From Olsenella_L kribbiana (GTDB lineage Bacteria; Actinomycetota; Coriobacteriia; Coriobacteriales; Atopobiaceae): 64,000 nucleotides of DNA. A program made the translations under genes and the position numbers. The notes below the pieces were generated by a model. That model ran no database searches. It was not told the origin of the DNA and was given only the letters and a program-made list of their open reading frames with translations. Shown here in pieces: positions 25,635 through 38,193 of this stretch. Location of the stretch: positions 246,951 through 310,950 of the forward strand of contig NZ_JAZGJP010000002.1 in assembly GCF_036408795.1 (NCBI RefSeq). The letters are read 5' to 3'. Position 1 is the first letter of the stretch. Every line of letters starts with the position of its first letter.

Positions 25635-26175
25635 GGATGCTTCCCTCCCTTTCTGCCTGCACCAACAAGATGCGGGAAGCATAGCATGAAACAAGAACAA
25701 ATGTTCTAACAGCATTTTTGCAGCGCTCTGACAATGTCGGGCAACGCTGCGAAATGAAGAAGACAGGCCAATGAATGACGGCAACACAAGAATGGATGCA
25801 GCTTCATGGCAGAGGGCAATCTGGACCGGTTCTAAGACGGGGAAGAATTCACGGACATGAAGAACAAGCATCTGCAATGGGTCACAAAGCTGAATGCATG
25901 CAGCCTCCATCAACGTTCTGCGGAGGCTGCTCAATGGGGCCTGCGCTGTGTGCTCAAGACCTGTGCTGTACGCTGTCCCTGCGCCATCTGTCTGCCGGAT
26001 GCCATTGCTTTGCTTATGTCCGATAGATCTGAGGCTCTGCAGCGCACCTGATGCCGGGTGCGCTGTCGATGGCGGTGGGCGTACATGCATAAAAGTTAGA
26101 GGATATAACTGATTGTTAGATGCGTGCCTATCCCGTAAAGACAAGAATGGGTCTTTTCTTTGGGGGAGCTTGCCG
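25635..26175. other. Intergenic region, LexA-like box, hairpin, no gene seen
   Basis: About 540 bases between the divergent Rpn and carA genes. The left end holds the Rpn promoter: TATGCT as a minus-strand -10 and the dyad at 25694-25707. A perfect stem, CAGCGCACC (26040-26048) with GGTGCGCTG (26057-26065), lies further right. Short open frames here have no recognisable product. Confidence 0.45.
25694..25707 (-). promoter_or_regulatory. LexA/DinR-like operator before the Rpn gene
   Basis: AGAACAAATGTTCT has perfect 6-base arms and matches the Gram-positive SOS box core GAAC-N4-GTTC (CGAACRNRYGTTYC) except at the two outermost bases. It lies 60 bases ahead of the Rpn start and just upstream of a minus-strand -10-like TATGCT, a position where a repressor would block transcription. 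Regulation by LexA is inferred. Confidence 0.5.
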
Positions 26176-26181
26176 TATAAT
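26176..26181 (+). promoter_or_regulatory. -10 box of the carAB promoter
   Basis: Perfect TATAAT directly ahead of the pyrimidine leader. The -35 region (about 26153-26158) is a poor match. Transcription should start near 26187, just before the PyrR-binding sequence. Confidence 0.65.
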
Positions 26182-26187
26182 CCTTGC

Positions 26188-26292
26188 AAGCCTTTAAAGC
26201 GGCACGAGATGCCGGTAAGGAGAATCTGGGTGAGTCCTTCTTCCTCATAGATTCAGGGAGCATTGTCACATGGTGACGTGCTCCCTTTTTTC
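26188..26292 (+). promoter_or_regulatory. PyrR-type transcription attenuator of carAB
   Basis: Three elements in order. CCTTTAAAGCGGCACGAGATG at the start of the leader folds through GGCA/TGCC and CCTT/AAGG into the purine-rich loop bound by PyrR-UMP. GAATCT (26222-26227) with AGATTC (26249-26254) forms the base of an antiterminator. GGGAGCA...TGCTCCC (26256-26285) followed by six T is an intrinsic terminator. When UMP is high, PyrR should stabilise the first hairpin and allow termination before carA. No pyrR gene lies in the window. Confidence 0.75.
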
Positions 26293-26357
26293 GTAAATGG
26301 GGCTCTGTGCCCCATGCTGGGGGATTTGGTTTTGCCAACGAAGGAAAGGTGGCCATC

Positions 26358-27613
26358 TTGAACCTTTTGGTGGACGACAGCAAGCATCCGAAGGCGCTTC
26401 TGGCGCTCGAGGACGGGACTGTCTTCGAAGGAAGGTCGTGCGGTGCCCAAGGGGAGACCTTCGGCGAAGTGGTGTTCAACACCTCTATGGTGGGCTATCA
26501 GGAGATCGTGAGCGATCCGAGCTATGCTGGCCAGATCGTCACGCTGACGTACCCGCAGATCGGCAACTACGGCATAAACGAGAAGGATATGCAGTCAAGG
26601 AAGCTTCATCTGCGTGGCCTCGTGGTGCATGACATGTGCTATGCGCCGAGCAACTGGCAGAGCGTCGAGAGCCTGCCGGACTTCCTTGCAGAGCGCGATA
26701 TCGTCGCTATCGAGGATGTGGATACGCGTGCGCTCACACTCCATATCCGCGAGTGCGGTGCCATGCGTGCCGCGATCTCGACGGTCGATACCGACCCCGA
26801 GAGCCTGGTTGCCCGTGTGAAGGCGTCGCCCAAGATCTCCGAGCACAACTACGTGGCAGATGTCTCGACGCGCGAGCGCTATACGGTGTCGCCCGACAAG
26901 GGTCCTGTGAAGCACAATGTCGTCGCCTACGACTGCGGCGAGAAGCTCGGCATCGTAAAGAGGCTCGCAGCTGTCGGCTGCGAGGTCACGGTCGTGCCGT
27001 GGGATACGCCGTTCTCCGACGTCGAGGCCATGAATCCGGATGGCGTCTTCTTCTCGAATGGCCCAGGAGATCCTGAGTCCGTACCCTCGACGGTGCGCGC
27101 CGTGAAAGCAGCGCTCGGCAAGCTTCCGGTCTTCGGCATCTGCCTTGGCAACCAGGTTATCTCTATGGCAGCAGGAGCTGACATCGAGAAGCTCAAGTAT
27201 GGCCACCACGGCGGCAACGAGCCGGTCATGAACCTGCTTACGGGCAAGGTCGAGATCACGGCACAGAACCACAACTATGGCCCTGTCTTCCCGACGTTCG
27301 GACCGCTCATCCCCGAGCTTTCGGGCGGCATCGCCGACCATGCAGAAGACCTCCGCTTCTGGTCCGAGCGCCATATCGCGCCGGTTGTTCAAACGAAGGA
27401 GTATGGACGCGTACGCTTGACGCATGTGAATCTCAATGACGGAACGCCTGAGGGCATCCAGTTCCTCGATATCCCCGCCTTCTCGATGCAGTACCACCCT
27501 GAAGCAAAGCCCGGACCGAACGATTCCACCTATGCCTTCGCTGCCTTCGTACGCATGATGGACGGCGTGGAGGACTATCTGGCAATCGACGTCCGCGAAG
27601 GGAGGCGCTTCTG

Positions 27614-27614
<1 letters not shown>
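26358..27614 (+). CDS. carA: Carbamoyl-phosphate synthase small subunit
   Basis: 418 residues from a TTG at 26358, chosen because AGGAAAGGTGG lies five or six bases upstream; the same frame is open from 26307. The protein supplies ammonia from glutamine to CarB for carbamoyl phosphate, used in pyrimidine and arginine synthesis. Residues ~10-160 are the CPSase small-chain domain (KALLALEDGTVFEGRSCG, FNTSMVGYQEI). The class I amidotransferase follows, with Cys in FGICLGNQ and the His-Glu pair in SMQYHPEAKPGP. It is somewhat longer than the usual 360-380 residues owing to an insert near GGIADHAEDLRFWSERH. It overlaps carB by one base and lies under a PyrR attenuator. Confidence 0.96.
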
Positions 27615-30847
<3,233 letters not shown>

Positions 30848-30860
30848 CTAGGGCAATTCA

Positions 30861-30894
30861 GAACCTCCTTCCCTTCGGGGGAGGAGGTTTTTCT
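30861..30894 (+). terminator. Intrinsic terminator after carB
   Basis: AACCTCCTTCCC, a TTCG tetraloop and GGGGAGGAGG, followed by TTTTTCT, 14 bases after the carB stop codon. Confidence 0.9.
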
Positions 30895-30930
30895 GTGCAG
30901 ATGGGGCCAACAAGGCTTCTGAGCTATGGA

Positions 30931-30961
30931 ATTGTGGCAAATCAGCGCCAGACACCACAAT
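30931..30961. repeat. Inverted repeat upstream of tRNA-Leu
   Basis: ATTGTGG (30931-30937) and CCACAAT (30955-30961) form a perfect 7-bp dyad just ahead of a -10-like TATAGT at 30973-30978 and the tRNA at 30994. It could be an operator or part of the promoter region; no regulator is suggested. Confidence 0.3.
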
Positions 30962-30993
30962 ATTTGCTAACATATAGTGTCCGTGCGACAAAT

Positions 30994-31078
<85 letters not shown>

Positions 31079-31144
31079 CATCGGTCGGAAAAGAAGGTAC
31101 GGCCCATCTGCCGTGCCCGAAGCGTATAGAACAGTGGAGGAACC

Positions 31145-32488
31145 TTGAAGATTACTGTTACCGCAGCTGAGCCCAAGGACAACGAGGTTGCAGCAAAGCT
31201 CACCATCTCTCAGCAGGACGTCGACAACGCCGTCAAGGGTGCCTACAAGGACATCGCGAACAAGTACAGCTTCAAGGGCTTCCGCCGTGGCCGTACCCCG
31301 CGTCCTGTCATCGACTCCCTCATTGGCCGCGAGGCAGTGCTTGCCCAGGCAACGAACGACCTGCTGAACCAGGCAGAGCCGCTCATGCTCGAGGAGCTTG
31401 ACATCGTGCCGGTCGAGCAGCCGAACTTCGGCGACGATCCGGACCTTGCCAAGGAGGGCGAGGACTACACGATCGACGTCACGATTCCGGTGCGTCCTGA
31501 GGTCGAGCTCGACTCCTACGACGCTCCTGCCATCAACATGCCGCCTGAGGAGGCCACCGAGGCCGAGATCGACCAGCAGGTGAAGCAGCTCCTTTCCTAC
31601 CACACGACCGTCGAGGACGTCGAGGAGGACCGTGGCGTCCAGCAGGGCGACCTCGTCTCCGTCGATGTGGAAAACAAGGAGAATGCTGATTCCGTTGCCG
31701 GCACCGATCGCACGATGGATCTTTCCTCCAAGGCTCTTCCGGCTGAGTTCGTCGACGCTCTCATGGGCATGAAGAAGGGCGAGACGAAGGACGTCGAGTG
31801 GACGACCTCCGAGGAGAAGGACGGCGAGACGACTGAGACCAAGCACGCCTGCACCGTCACCCTCAAGGGCATCAAGAAGCAGGTCACGCCTGAGCTCACC
31901 GACGAGCTTGCCAAGTCCACGTTCGGCTTCGACACCGTTGCCGACCTCCGTGACGCCGTCAAGGAGGAGATCGAGTCCGACAAGAAGACGAGCCTCCCGA
32001 ACCTCAGGGAGGACCGTGTCGTCGAGGAGATGGGCAAGCACGTCACCCTCGAGACCATCCCTGAGAACTACGTCAACCAGGTGCTCAACGAGATTGCCCA
32101 GGACTTCCTGCAGCAGCTCCAGCGCCAGGGCATGACGCTCGACCTGTACCTGCGCTTCCGCGGCATCACCTCTGATGAGTTCGTTGCTGACCTCCGCGAG
32201 CAGGCCAAGGAGCGTGCACGCCAGTCTCTCGCTCTTGACGCGCTGGCCAAGCACCTCGGCGTCGAGGCAACCGAAGAGGATGTCGAGAACGAGTTCAAGA
32301 AGGCTGGCGCCAAGGATGTCAAGGCCCAGATGAAGCAGTTCACGCAGCAGGGCCAGATGCCCGCCATCCGCGAGTCCATCCGCCGCACCAAGGCTCTGAA
32401 CTGGCTCGTCGAGAACGCACCTGTGACGATCGTCGACGAGATTGCCGAGCAGGCGGCAGCTGACGACAACGCAGAGGATGCCGAGTAG
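31145..32488 (+). CDS. tig: Trigger factor, ribosome-associated chaperone
   Basis: 447 residues from a TTG at 31145 with a GTGGAGGA ribosome site. The N-terminal ribosome-binding domain carries FKGFRRGRTPRPVID at about residues 43-57, the loop that docks on L23 at the tunnel exit. A PPIase FKBP-like domain follows (QQGDLVSVDVENKEN, FVDALMGMKKGETKDVEW), and the C-terminal helical arms run from about 260 to 430. The end is acidic. It helps nascent chains fold. It follows tRNA-Leu and precedes clpP-clpX, an arrangement common in bacteria. Confidence 0.96.
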   Translation: MKITVTAAEPKDNEVAAKLTISQQDVDNAVKGAYKDIANKYSFKGFRRGRTPRPVIDSLIGREAVLAQATNDLLNQAEPLMLEELDIVPVEQPNFGDDPDLAKEGEDYTIDVTIPVRPEVELDSYDAPAINMPPEEATEAEIDQQVKQLLSYHTTVEDVEEDRGVQQGDLVSVDVENKENADSVAGTDRTMDLSSKALPAEFVDALMGMKKGETKDVEWTTSEEKDGETTETKHACTVTLKGIKKQVTPELTDELAKSTFGFDTVADLRDAVKEEIESDKKTSLPNLREDRVVEEMGKHVTLETIPENYVNQVLNEIAQDFLQQLQRQGMTLDLYLRFRGITSDEFVADLREQAKERARQSLALDALAKHLGVEATEEDVENEFKKAGAKDVKAQMKQFTQQGQMPAIRESIRRTKALNWLVENAPVTIVDEIAEQAAADDNAEDAE

Positions 32489-32512
32489 CTCCACAATTCA
32501 GACACTTTTTGG

Positions 32513-32546
32513 TATCCCCAGTAATGCAAGCGCGTTACTGGGGATA
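32513..32546 (+). terminator. Perfect hairpin between tig and clpP
   Basis: TATCCCCAGTAA (32513-32524) and TTACTGGGGATA (32535-32546) form a 12-bp perfect stem with a 10-base loop, 24 bases after tig. No T-run follows, so it may be a partial terminator or an mRNA-processing site that sets the tig:clpP ratio. Confidence 0.55.
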
Positions 32547-32582
32547 TTCAGTAGGAATCTACTAGCAGTTGGAAGGGGAGAA

Positions 32583-33203
32583 ATGCACAATCCAACGAAC
32601 ATTCCGCTGATACCGTATGTCGTCGAGCAGACGCCGCGTGGCGAGCGCAGCTACGATATCTATTCGAGGCTGCTCAACGATCGTATCGTCTTCCTCGGCG
32701 AGGAGGTCACACGCGATAGCGCCAACCTCGTTATCGCCCAGCTCCTGCACCTCGAGAGCCAGGATCCCGACAAGGACATCTCGCTCTACATCGACTCTCC
32801 TGGCGGAGATGTCTATGCCGGCCTCGGCATCATCGATACGATGAACTTCATCAAGCCGGACGTTTCCACGATCTGTGTCGGCATGGCTGCCTCCATGGGT
32901 GCTGCCATCCTCGCTTCCGGCACGAAGGGCAAGCGCATGGCGCTGCCGAACTCGATGATCTTGATCCATCAGCCGAGCTCTGGTGTCCAGGGCCAGCAGA
33001 CGGATATCCAGATCGTCGCAGACGAGACGAAGTGGATCCGCCAGCACCTGAACGAGATGCTCGCTGAGGCCACCGGCCAGCCGATCGAGAAGATCAATGC
33101 CGACACCGAGCGCGACAACTATATGCGTGCCGAAGAGGCCAAGGAGTACGGCCTCGTCGACAAGGTCATCGGCAGGCGCGTCGACGCCACCGAAGAGGAG
33201 TAG
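32583..33203 (+). CDS. clpP: ATP-dependent Clp protease proteolytic subunit
   Basis: 206 residues from the ATG at 32583 with GGAAGGGGAG upstream; the longer open frame from 32442 overlaps tig and the hairpin and is not the start. It opens IPYVVEQTPRGERSYDIYSRLL as in mature ClpP. The catalytic triad is the Ser in GMAASMGA, the His in LIHQPSSG and the Asp in NADTERDN. YIDSPGGDVYAGLGIID is the oxyanion and substrate strand. It forms the tetradecameric protease with ClpX. clpX begins three bases after its stop. Confidence 0.97.
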   Translation: MHNPTNIPLIPYVVEQTPRGERSYDIYSRLLNDRIVFLGEEVTRDSANLVIAQLLHLESQDPDKDISLYIDSPGGDVYAGLGIIDTMNFIKPDVSTICVGMAASMGAAILASGTKGKRMALPNSMILIHQPSSGVQGQQTDIQIVADETKWIRQHLNEMLAEATGQPIEKINADTERDNYMRAEEAKEYGLVDKVIGRRVDATEEE

Positions 33204-33206
33204 TGA

Positions 33207-34493
33207 ATGGCAGACGACGAAATGCGCTGCTCGTTCTGCGGCAAGACGCGGAGCCAGGTGCGCAAGCTCATCCAGGGGCCCAACCATGTCTACATCTGCG
33301 ATGAGTGCGTGAAGACGTGCGAAGACATCATCAAGGAAGCAGACAGGGCAGAGGCTGACTTCAGGGAGGCAGAGGAGCCCCAGTTCGCTCCCGCCGCCCC
33401 TATCAAGGAGCTTCCGACCCCTCATGAAATCTACAACGAGCTCTCCCAGTACGTCATGGGCCAGGAAGAGGCAAAGCGCGCCATGTCGGTGGCGGTCTAC
33501 AACCACTACCGCCGCATCATGGCAGGAAGCGAGCCTTCTGCCGAAGGCGACGACGTTGAGCTTGCCAAGAGCAACATCCTGCTCCTGGGCCCCACGGGCA
33601 CCGGCAAGACGCTCCTGGCGCAGACGCTGGCGCGTTTCCTCGAGGTGCCATTCGCGATAGCCGATGCCACCACGCTCACCGAGGCCGGATATGTCGGTGA
33701 GGACGTCGAGAACATCCTCTTGAAGCTCATCACGGCTGCCGACGGGGATGTGGAGCGTGCCCAGGTCGGCATCATCTACATCGACGAAATCGACAAGATC
33801 GCGCGCAAGGCAGAGAACCTCTCGATCACACGCGACGTGTCGGGCGAGGGCGTCCAGCAGGCACTCCTGAAGATCCTCGAGGGAACGATGGCAAGCGTGC
33901 CTCCTCAGGGCGGCAGGAAGCACCCGCAGCAGGAGCTCATCCACATCGACACGACGAACATCCTCTTCATCTGCGGCGGCGCCTTCGTCGGCCTCGACAA
34001 GATCGTGGCTGACCGCATCGGCAAGAAGGGCGTCGGCTTCAATGCCGAGCTCACGAAGAAGGTCGACGAGGACGAAGACTTCCTCATGTCCAAGGTCATG
34101 CCGCAGGACCTGCACAAGTTCGGCATGATTCCTGAGTTCGTGGGCAGAATCCCTGTCATCACGGCAACGCATGAGCTCAGGGAGGATGACCTTGTCCGCA
34201 TCCTGACAGAGCCCAAGAACGCTATCGTGAAGCAGTACAAGCGCATGTTCGAGCTCGAGGGCGTCGAGCTCGAGTTCGAGCCTGAATCGCTCCGCGAGAT
34301 TGCAAAGCTCGCGCTCAAGCGCAACACAGGCGCGCGTGGCCTTCGTGCCATCTGCGAGGCGACGCTCCAGGATACGATGTTCGATATTCCGAGCGACCTC
34401 GACGTGACGAAAGTCACGGTCACGAAGGAAGCGGTCGACGGCACCGAGCCGCCCCGTCTTGGCTATGCAAGTGAGAGCAAGCACACGGCATAG
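33207..34493 (+). CDS. clpX: ATP-dependent Clp protease ATPase subunit ClpX
   Basis: 428 residues. The N-terminal zinc domain binds metal through CSFCG and CDEC (residues ~6-36). The AAA+ domain has Walker A GPTGTGKTLLAQTLA near 130, the pore region VGEDVENILLKLI, and Walker B IIYIDEIDKIARKAEN with the downstream GVQQALLKILEGT. The ClpP-docking loop reads VGF (KKGVGFNAEL) in place of the common IGF. The sensor-2 region NTGARGLRAICE is intact. It unfolds proteins for ClpP. It lies three bases after clpP, so the two are co-transcribed, and an intrinsic terminator follows. Confidence 0.97.
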   Translation: MADDEMRCSFCGKTRSQVRKLIQGPNHVYICDECVKTCEDIIKEADRAEADFREAEEPQFAPAAPIKELPTPHEIYNELSQYVMGQEEAKRAMSVAVYNHYRRIMAGSEPSAEGDDVELAKSNILLLGPTGTGKTLLAQTLARFLEVPFAIADATTLTEAGYVGEDVENILLKLITAADGDVERAQVGIIYIDEIDKIARKAENLSITRDVSGEGVQQALLKILEGTMASVPPQGGRKHPQQELIHIDTTNILFICGGAFVGLDKIVADRIGKKGVGFNAELTKKVDEDEDFLMSKVMPQDLHKFGMIPEFVGRIPVITATHELREDDLVRILTEPKNAIVKQYKRMFELEGVELEFEPESLREIAKLALKRNTGARGLRAICEATLQDTMFDIPSDLDVTKVTVTKEAVDGTEPPRLGYASESKHTA

Positions 34494-34520
34494 CTCGAGC
34501 TGAAATTTCCGTTTTCAGAG

Positions 34521-34567
34521 ATGTCCCATCCTGCCAACAAATGGACAGAATGGGACATTTTCTTTAG
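34521..34567 (+). terminator. Intrinsic terminator after clpX
   Basis: ATGTCCCAT (34521-34529) and ATGGGACAT (34550-34558) form a perfect 9-bp stem, extended imperfectly inward, followed by TTTCTTT. Confidence 0.88.
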
Positions 34568-34845
34568 ATGTGTCGTGAATTCAGAAATCTCAAATTGTGT
34601 CTTGCGGAAATATTACAAAGTCATATCTAGGTGACTAAATGCCCGCTGAACAGGCTTTCAGTCTGATAACAGATTAAACAACCTGAATGGTCCCTAAAAT
34701 TAGGATAACCTGAAGCCATGCTTAATGCTATGGTTCGATTATGTCATGTCCTGGCATGACGAACGTACATATTGCACCATGGTACCTTTGAAGTACGAAA
34801 GCTCCTGAGATACCGGTGCGCAGAGCGTAGCTATTGGGGGTAGCT
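34568..34845 (+). promoter_or_regulatory. A+T-rich upstream region of the pilus locus
   Basis: Roughly 280 bases, clearly more A+T-rich than the genes around it, with no gene. It contains a perfect dyad GTCATG-N6-CATGAC at 34743-34760, about 90 bases ahead of the first pilin start, which could be a regulator site. The promoter of the pilus operon should lie here, but no unambiguous -35/-10 pair could be chosen. Confidence 0.45.
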
Positions 34846-36477
34846 GTGCGAAGCCAAAGCCGACGGTTAATGAGCTGTCTAACTGCACTTGCAATGATTC
34901 TCTGCGGACTTTGCGTGCCTGTTTCGGCCTATGCAAAGGGAACGCTGGAGCTGAACGCTTCAGATGGAGTTGCGCGCTCCTATAGCGCTTACAAGCTCCT
35001 CGACGGGAATGTGTCGGGGGGGGGTACCTCTCAGACGCTGAGTGACGTCAGCTATACTGACGCGCTTCCTGCCACTTCCTGGCAGGAGCTTGGCGCACCT
35101 GCTGGCACTGCCCAGGATGTCGCTGACTGGCTCTCTGCAAACGAGACGCCTTCCCTTGCAAACGAGATTGACTGGAAGGTCGAAGCCTCCGGTGTCGCAG
35201 CTGACAAGACCGACATCACGACAGGAGAGACCGAGCTCGAGGATGGCTATTGGCTGATCACCTCCGCCGATTCCTCTCCTGTGCTTGTGCTCGTCGGTGG
35301 CAATGCCACGACGGAAGTCACGGAGAAGGCCGAAGCTCCTGTGCTCGTGAAGCAGGTCAGGACCGATGGTGACTGGTCTGACTTCGCTGTTGCCGGAAAC
35401 GATGTGGACCCCGAATACCGTCTCGTCGGCACGCTTCCTACGACATATGACAGCTTCCCTACGTATCATTACCAGTTCGACGATGTGATGGATGAATCCT
35501 TCACGGTTGACCAGTCTTCCGTCAAGGTTCTTGCTTCCTCAGCAGATGGCTCGACGACGAAGGACCTCACCTCTGACGCAGAGATTTCTCTCAATGGCCA
35601 GAAGCTCACAGTCAACTTCGCTGACCTCAAGAAGGTCCTTCCTGAGCTCGGAGAGTTCCATACTATCACCGTCACCTATACCGCACATCTGAATACGCTT
35701 GCTACAGCCGGTCTCGCTCATGAGAACGAGAACGATGCAACGCTCACCTATACGAGGAAGCCGACGAAGGCAGTCTCCGATAGCGCTGCAGATGCCAGCG
35801 AAGGTGTCAGCACTTCGAGCATCCATGCTGCAAAGGCGACGCTGTCCCATCTTCCGCATTTCCTCGCAGCAGCATCTACGACCGATACAACATCCGAACG
35901 TCAGCAGGCCGAAGTTGCTACGTGGTTCGTGCGTCTGACGAAGAAGGATGCACAGAACGGTCAAGAGCTTCCCAAAGCTGGCTTTACCGTTCAGGATGCC
36001 AAGGGCCTTTACATCAACACGGATAGCACGGCAACCGAAGAAAAGACTGATGCTTCCATTTGGCGCACCAATGATCAGGGTGTCGTGACAGTCGCCAATC
36101 TAGCAAATGGCAGTTATACCTTCAAGGAAGTCGAAGTGCCGGAGGGCTATAAGGCTGCGTCCGATGTGACGATAACGCTCCAGGGTGACAGGAAGAGCCT
36201 CAAAGCTTCGGCTGATGATGCTTCTGTCACGGGCGTCGATTCCACTTCTGGTGTAGTGAATCTCACCATCGAAGACTCTGAGATTGCCAAGACGCCGGAT
36301 ACCAATGGCGGCAATGCTGGTACCACATCTCAGGCTTCTTCAAAGGGCAGCAGGATCGGCATGCCGGACACGAGCGATTACAACCGCATCGGCATTGCAG
36401 TCCTTCTGATTGCTGTCGGTATTGTCGCCATCGTAATCTCCCGCGCTCTGTCCCATAAGGACAAGCAGAACCACTAA
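34846..36477 (+). CDS. Pilin with SpaA domain and MPDTS sorting signal (probable minor pilin)
   Basis: 543 residues from a GTG at 34846, five bases after GGGGGT; an in-frame TTG at 34834 lies within that ribosome site. It has a signal peptide (LTALAMILCGLCVPVSAYA). An N-terminal pilin domain ends in the Lys-containing VTEKAEAPVLVKQV. A second isopeptide-type domain lies near 170-290, and a SpaA/Cna-B domain at ~358-470 ends in the E-box YTFKEVEVPEGYK. The C-terminus has MPDTS (residue ~506), a hydrophobic helix and a short charged tail, so it is a sortase substrate with Met at position 1 and Ser at position 5. It leads the pilus locus and is probably a basal or minor pilin; assignment to tip or base is inference. 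Confidence 0.85.
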   Translation: MRSQSRRLMSCLTALAMILCGLCVPVSAYAKGTLELNASDGVARSYSAYKLLDGNVSGGGTSQTLSDVSYTDALPATSWQELGAPAGTAQDVADWLSANETPSLANEIDWKVEASGVAADKTDITTGETELEDGYWLITSADSSPVLVLVGGNATTEVTEKAEAPVLVKQVRTDGDWSDFAVAGNDVDPEYRLVGTLPTTYDSFPTYHYQFDDVMDESFTVDQSSVKVLASSADGSTTKDLTSDAEISLNGQKLTVNFADLKKVLPELGEFHTITVTYTAHLNTLATAGLAHENENDATLTYTRKPTKAVSDSAADASEGVSTSSIHAAKATLSHLPHFLAAASTTDTTSERQQAEVATWFVRLTKKDAQNGQELPKAGFTVQDAKGLYINTDSTATEEKTDASIWRTNDQGVVTVANLANGSYTFKEVEVPEGYKAASDVTITLQGDRKSLKASADDASVTGVDSTSGVVNLTIEDSEIAKTPDTNGGNAGTTSQASSKGSRIGMPDTSDYNRIGIAVLLIAVGIVAIVISRALSHKDKQNH

Positions 36478-36585
36478 ACAGGCTCTTAATCTCATCAATT
36501 CACTTCTGCATATGCCACCCCTCGCCAGGGTGTCCTATGAGCTCGGCTTCCTTAGGGAAGGGAACAGGAAGAAAGGACGTTGTAC

Positions 36586-38178
36586 ATGAAGAAGACGAAC
36601 ATTGCACGCCTCGCGGTGACGGCAGGCCTCACGCTTGCCATGGGTGCAGGGATGATGGCGCCGGCGACGGTCGCATTTGCTGCTGATGCTGCTGCGACGG
36701 GAAACATCACCATCAATCAGGTAACTGGCAACAGCACGACGTTCACGGGCTATCAGATCTTTACCGGCAAGGTTGAAGAGGTTGGTGGCCAGAAGAAGGT
36801 CAGCGACCTTGATTGGGCTAATAACGATGTGAAGGCTGCAGTCGAGTCGGTTGCTAAGAAGACTTTCAATACAGCTCAGGATGGTGCTGACTGGATTACC
36901 CAGCAGATAACAGGCACTGACAGCACGACTGCGGTTGAAGCTAGCAGCACTGCCAATGCACTGGCCAAGGCGGTCTCTGGTGTCACTACGACTACGACCG
37001 TTAAACCTGATACGGCAACTAACCTGAGCGCTGGCTACTGGCTGTTCGTCACGACACCAAACACTGCTGGTAACGGCGAGAGCGCAACTGCTCCTATCTT
37101 TGCTGTCGTCGGCGGCAAAGATGTGAACGTTACGGAGAAGGACTCCGTGCCGACGGTCACGAAGACCGTTGACAATGGGCAGACCAGCGGATCCACGCAT
37201 GTCGGCGATACCCTGAGCTATAAAATCGAAGGCACGGTTTCGAGTGATATTGCAACCTTCAAAACTTATCAGTACGTCTTCACCGATACGCTCTCTGCAG
37301 GCTTGGACTATCAGGAAGATGCAAAGGTAACCGTTGATGGTACGGATGTCACGAGCAAAGCAACGGTTGCTTACGACCAGACCAGCCATAAGCTTACCGT
37401 CACCTTCAACGATCTCAAGACTGCTACAACGCTTATTACCAAGGACAGCAAAGTCGATGTCACCTACACTGCAAAGGTCAACGCCAACGCTGCTGCAGGC
37501 CAGAGAACTAACCTCGATAACACGGTGAAGCTTACCTACAGCAACGATCCTCATACGAGTGGCACTGGCACGACGACGAACAATCCTACTGTCAGGGAGT
37601 ACACGTACAAGCTCAAGCTTGTGAAGTGCGACCGCGATACGGAGAAGGCTCTTAACGGGGCTACCTTCACCATCAAGAACTCTGATGGCAAGTACGTACA
37701 GAGCGACGGTTCTCTTGGCGATGCAGCCTATACATTCACTGCAAACGGCGACGACGGTTTTATGGTCAACGGTCTCGATGCGGGTACCTATACGGTTGAG
37801 GAGACTGCTGCACCTAATGGGTATCAGAAGACCGGTAAATTTACCTTCACCATCACTCCTACTATCAGTACTTCCGGCGACAACAAGGACAGCCTGACCG
37901 GGTTGGATCTCAGCGTGGACCAGAACTCTGACGTTATTGCTGGTACGCCTGATGGCACGACGGGTAATCACCAGCTCCAGCCGAAGACCGGCACGGCAGC
38001 TGACGTTACGACCGGTATCGTCACGGTGACTGTCGGCGATAAGAAGGAAATCACTATGCCACTGACTGGTATGAAAGGCACCACTGCTCTCATGGTCTAC
38101 GGCTCCGCTATTCTCGTTATCTCTGCTGCAGCTTATCTGAAGCACAAGCGCAACGCTAGCAACGACGATGCCGAGTAG
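36586..38178 (+). CDS. Isopeptide-forming pilin, probable shaft pilin (MPLTG)
   Basis: 530 residues from the ATG at 36586 (AGAAAGGACG upstream). The signal peptide ends near PATVAFA. The N-terminal domain ends in VNVTEKDSVPTVTKTVDN: the first Lys fits the pilin-motif Lys used for sortase cross-linking and the second an isopeptide Lys. A middle domain (YVFTDTLSAGLDY, NTVKLTYSNDP) resembles fimbrial isopeptide domains. A C-terminal SpaA/Cna-B domain has KLKLVKCDRDTEKALNGATF and the E-box YTVEETAAPNGYQ. The sorting signal MPLTG at ~491 is followed by a hydrophobic helix and KHKRNASNDD. It is probably the polymerised shaft subunit, since it sits directly before the class C sortase. Confidence 0.87.
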   Translation: MKKTNIARLAVTAGLTLAMGAGMMAPATVAFAADAAATGNITINQVTGNSTTFTGYQIFTGKVEEVGGQKKVSDLDWANNDVKAAVESVAKKTFNTAQDGADWITQQITGTDSTTAVEASSTANALAKAVSGVTTTTTVKPDTATNLSAGYWLFVTTPNTAGNGESATAPIFAVVGGKDVNVTEKDSVPTVTKTVDNGQTSGSTHVGDTLSYKIEGTVSSDIATFKTYQYVFTDTLSAGLDYQEDAKVTVDGTDVTSKATVAYDQTSHKLTVTFNDLKTATTLITKDSKVDVTYTAKVNANAAAGQRTNLDNTVKLTYSNDPHTSGTGTTTNNPTVREYTYKLKLVKCDRDTEKALNGATFTIKNSDGKYVQSDGSLGDAAYTFTANGDDGFMVNGLDAGTYTVEETAAPNGYQKTGKFTFTITPTISTSGDNKDSLTGLDLSVDQNSDVIAGTPDGTTGNHQLQPKTGTAADVTTGIVTVTVGDKKEITMPLTGMKGTTALMVYGSAILVISAAAYLKHKRNASNDDAE

Positions 38179-38193
38179 CTTCTAGGTGATCTT

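Noticed and set aside
26040..26065. Perfect 9-bp hairpin as terminator of a gene
   Set aside because: No supported gene ends nearby on either strand; kept only as a note in the intergenic entry.
32562..34484. 640-residue open frame antisense to clpP-clpX
   Set aside because: It spans two certain genes and their junction; typical G+C-rich shadow.
36535..38145. 536-residue minus-strand frame opposite the shaft pilin
   Set aside because: Antisense shadow; the plus-strand frame has a signal peptide, pilin motifs and a sorting signal.
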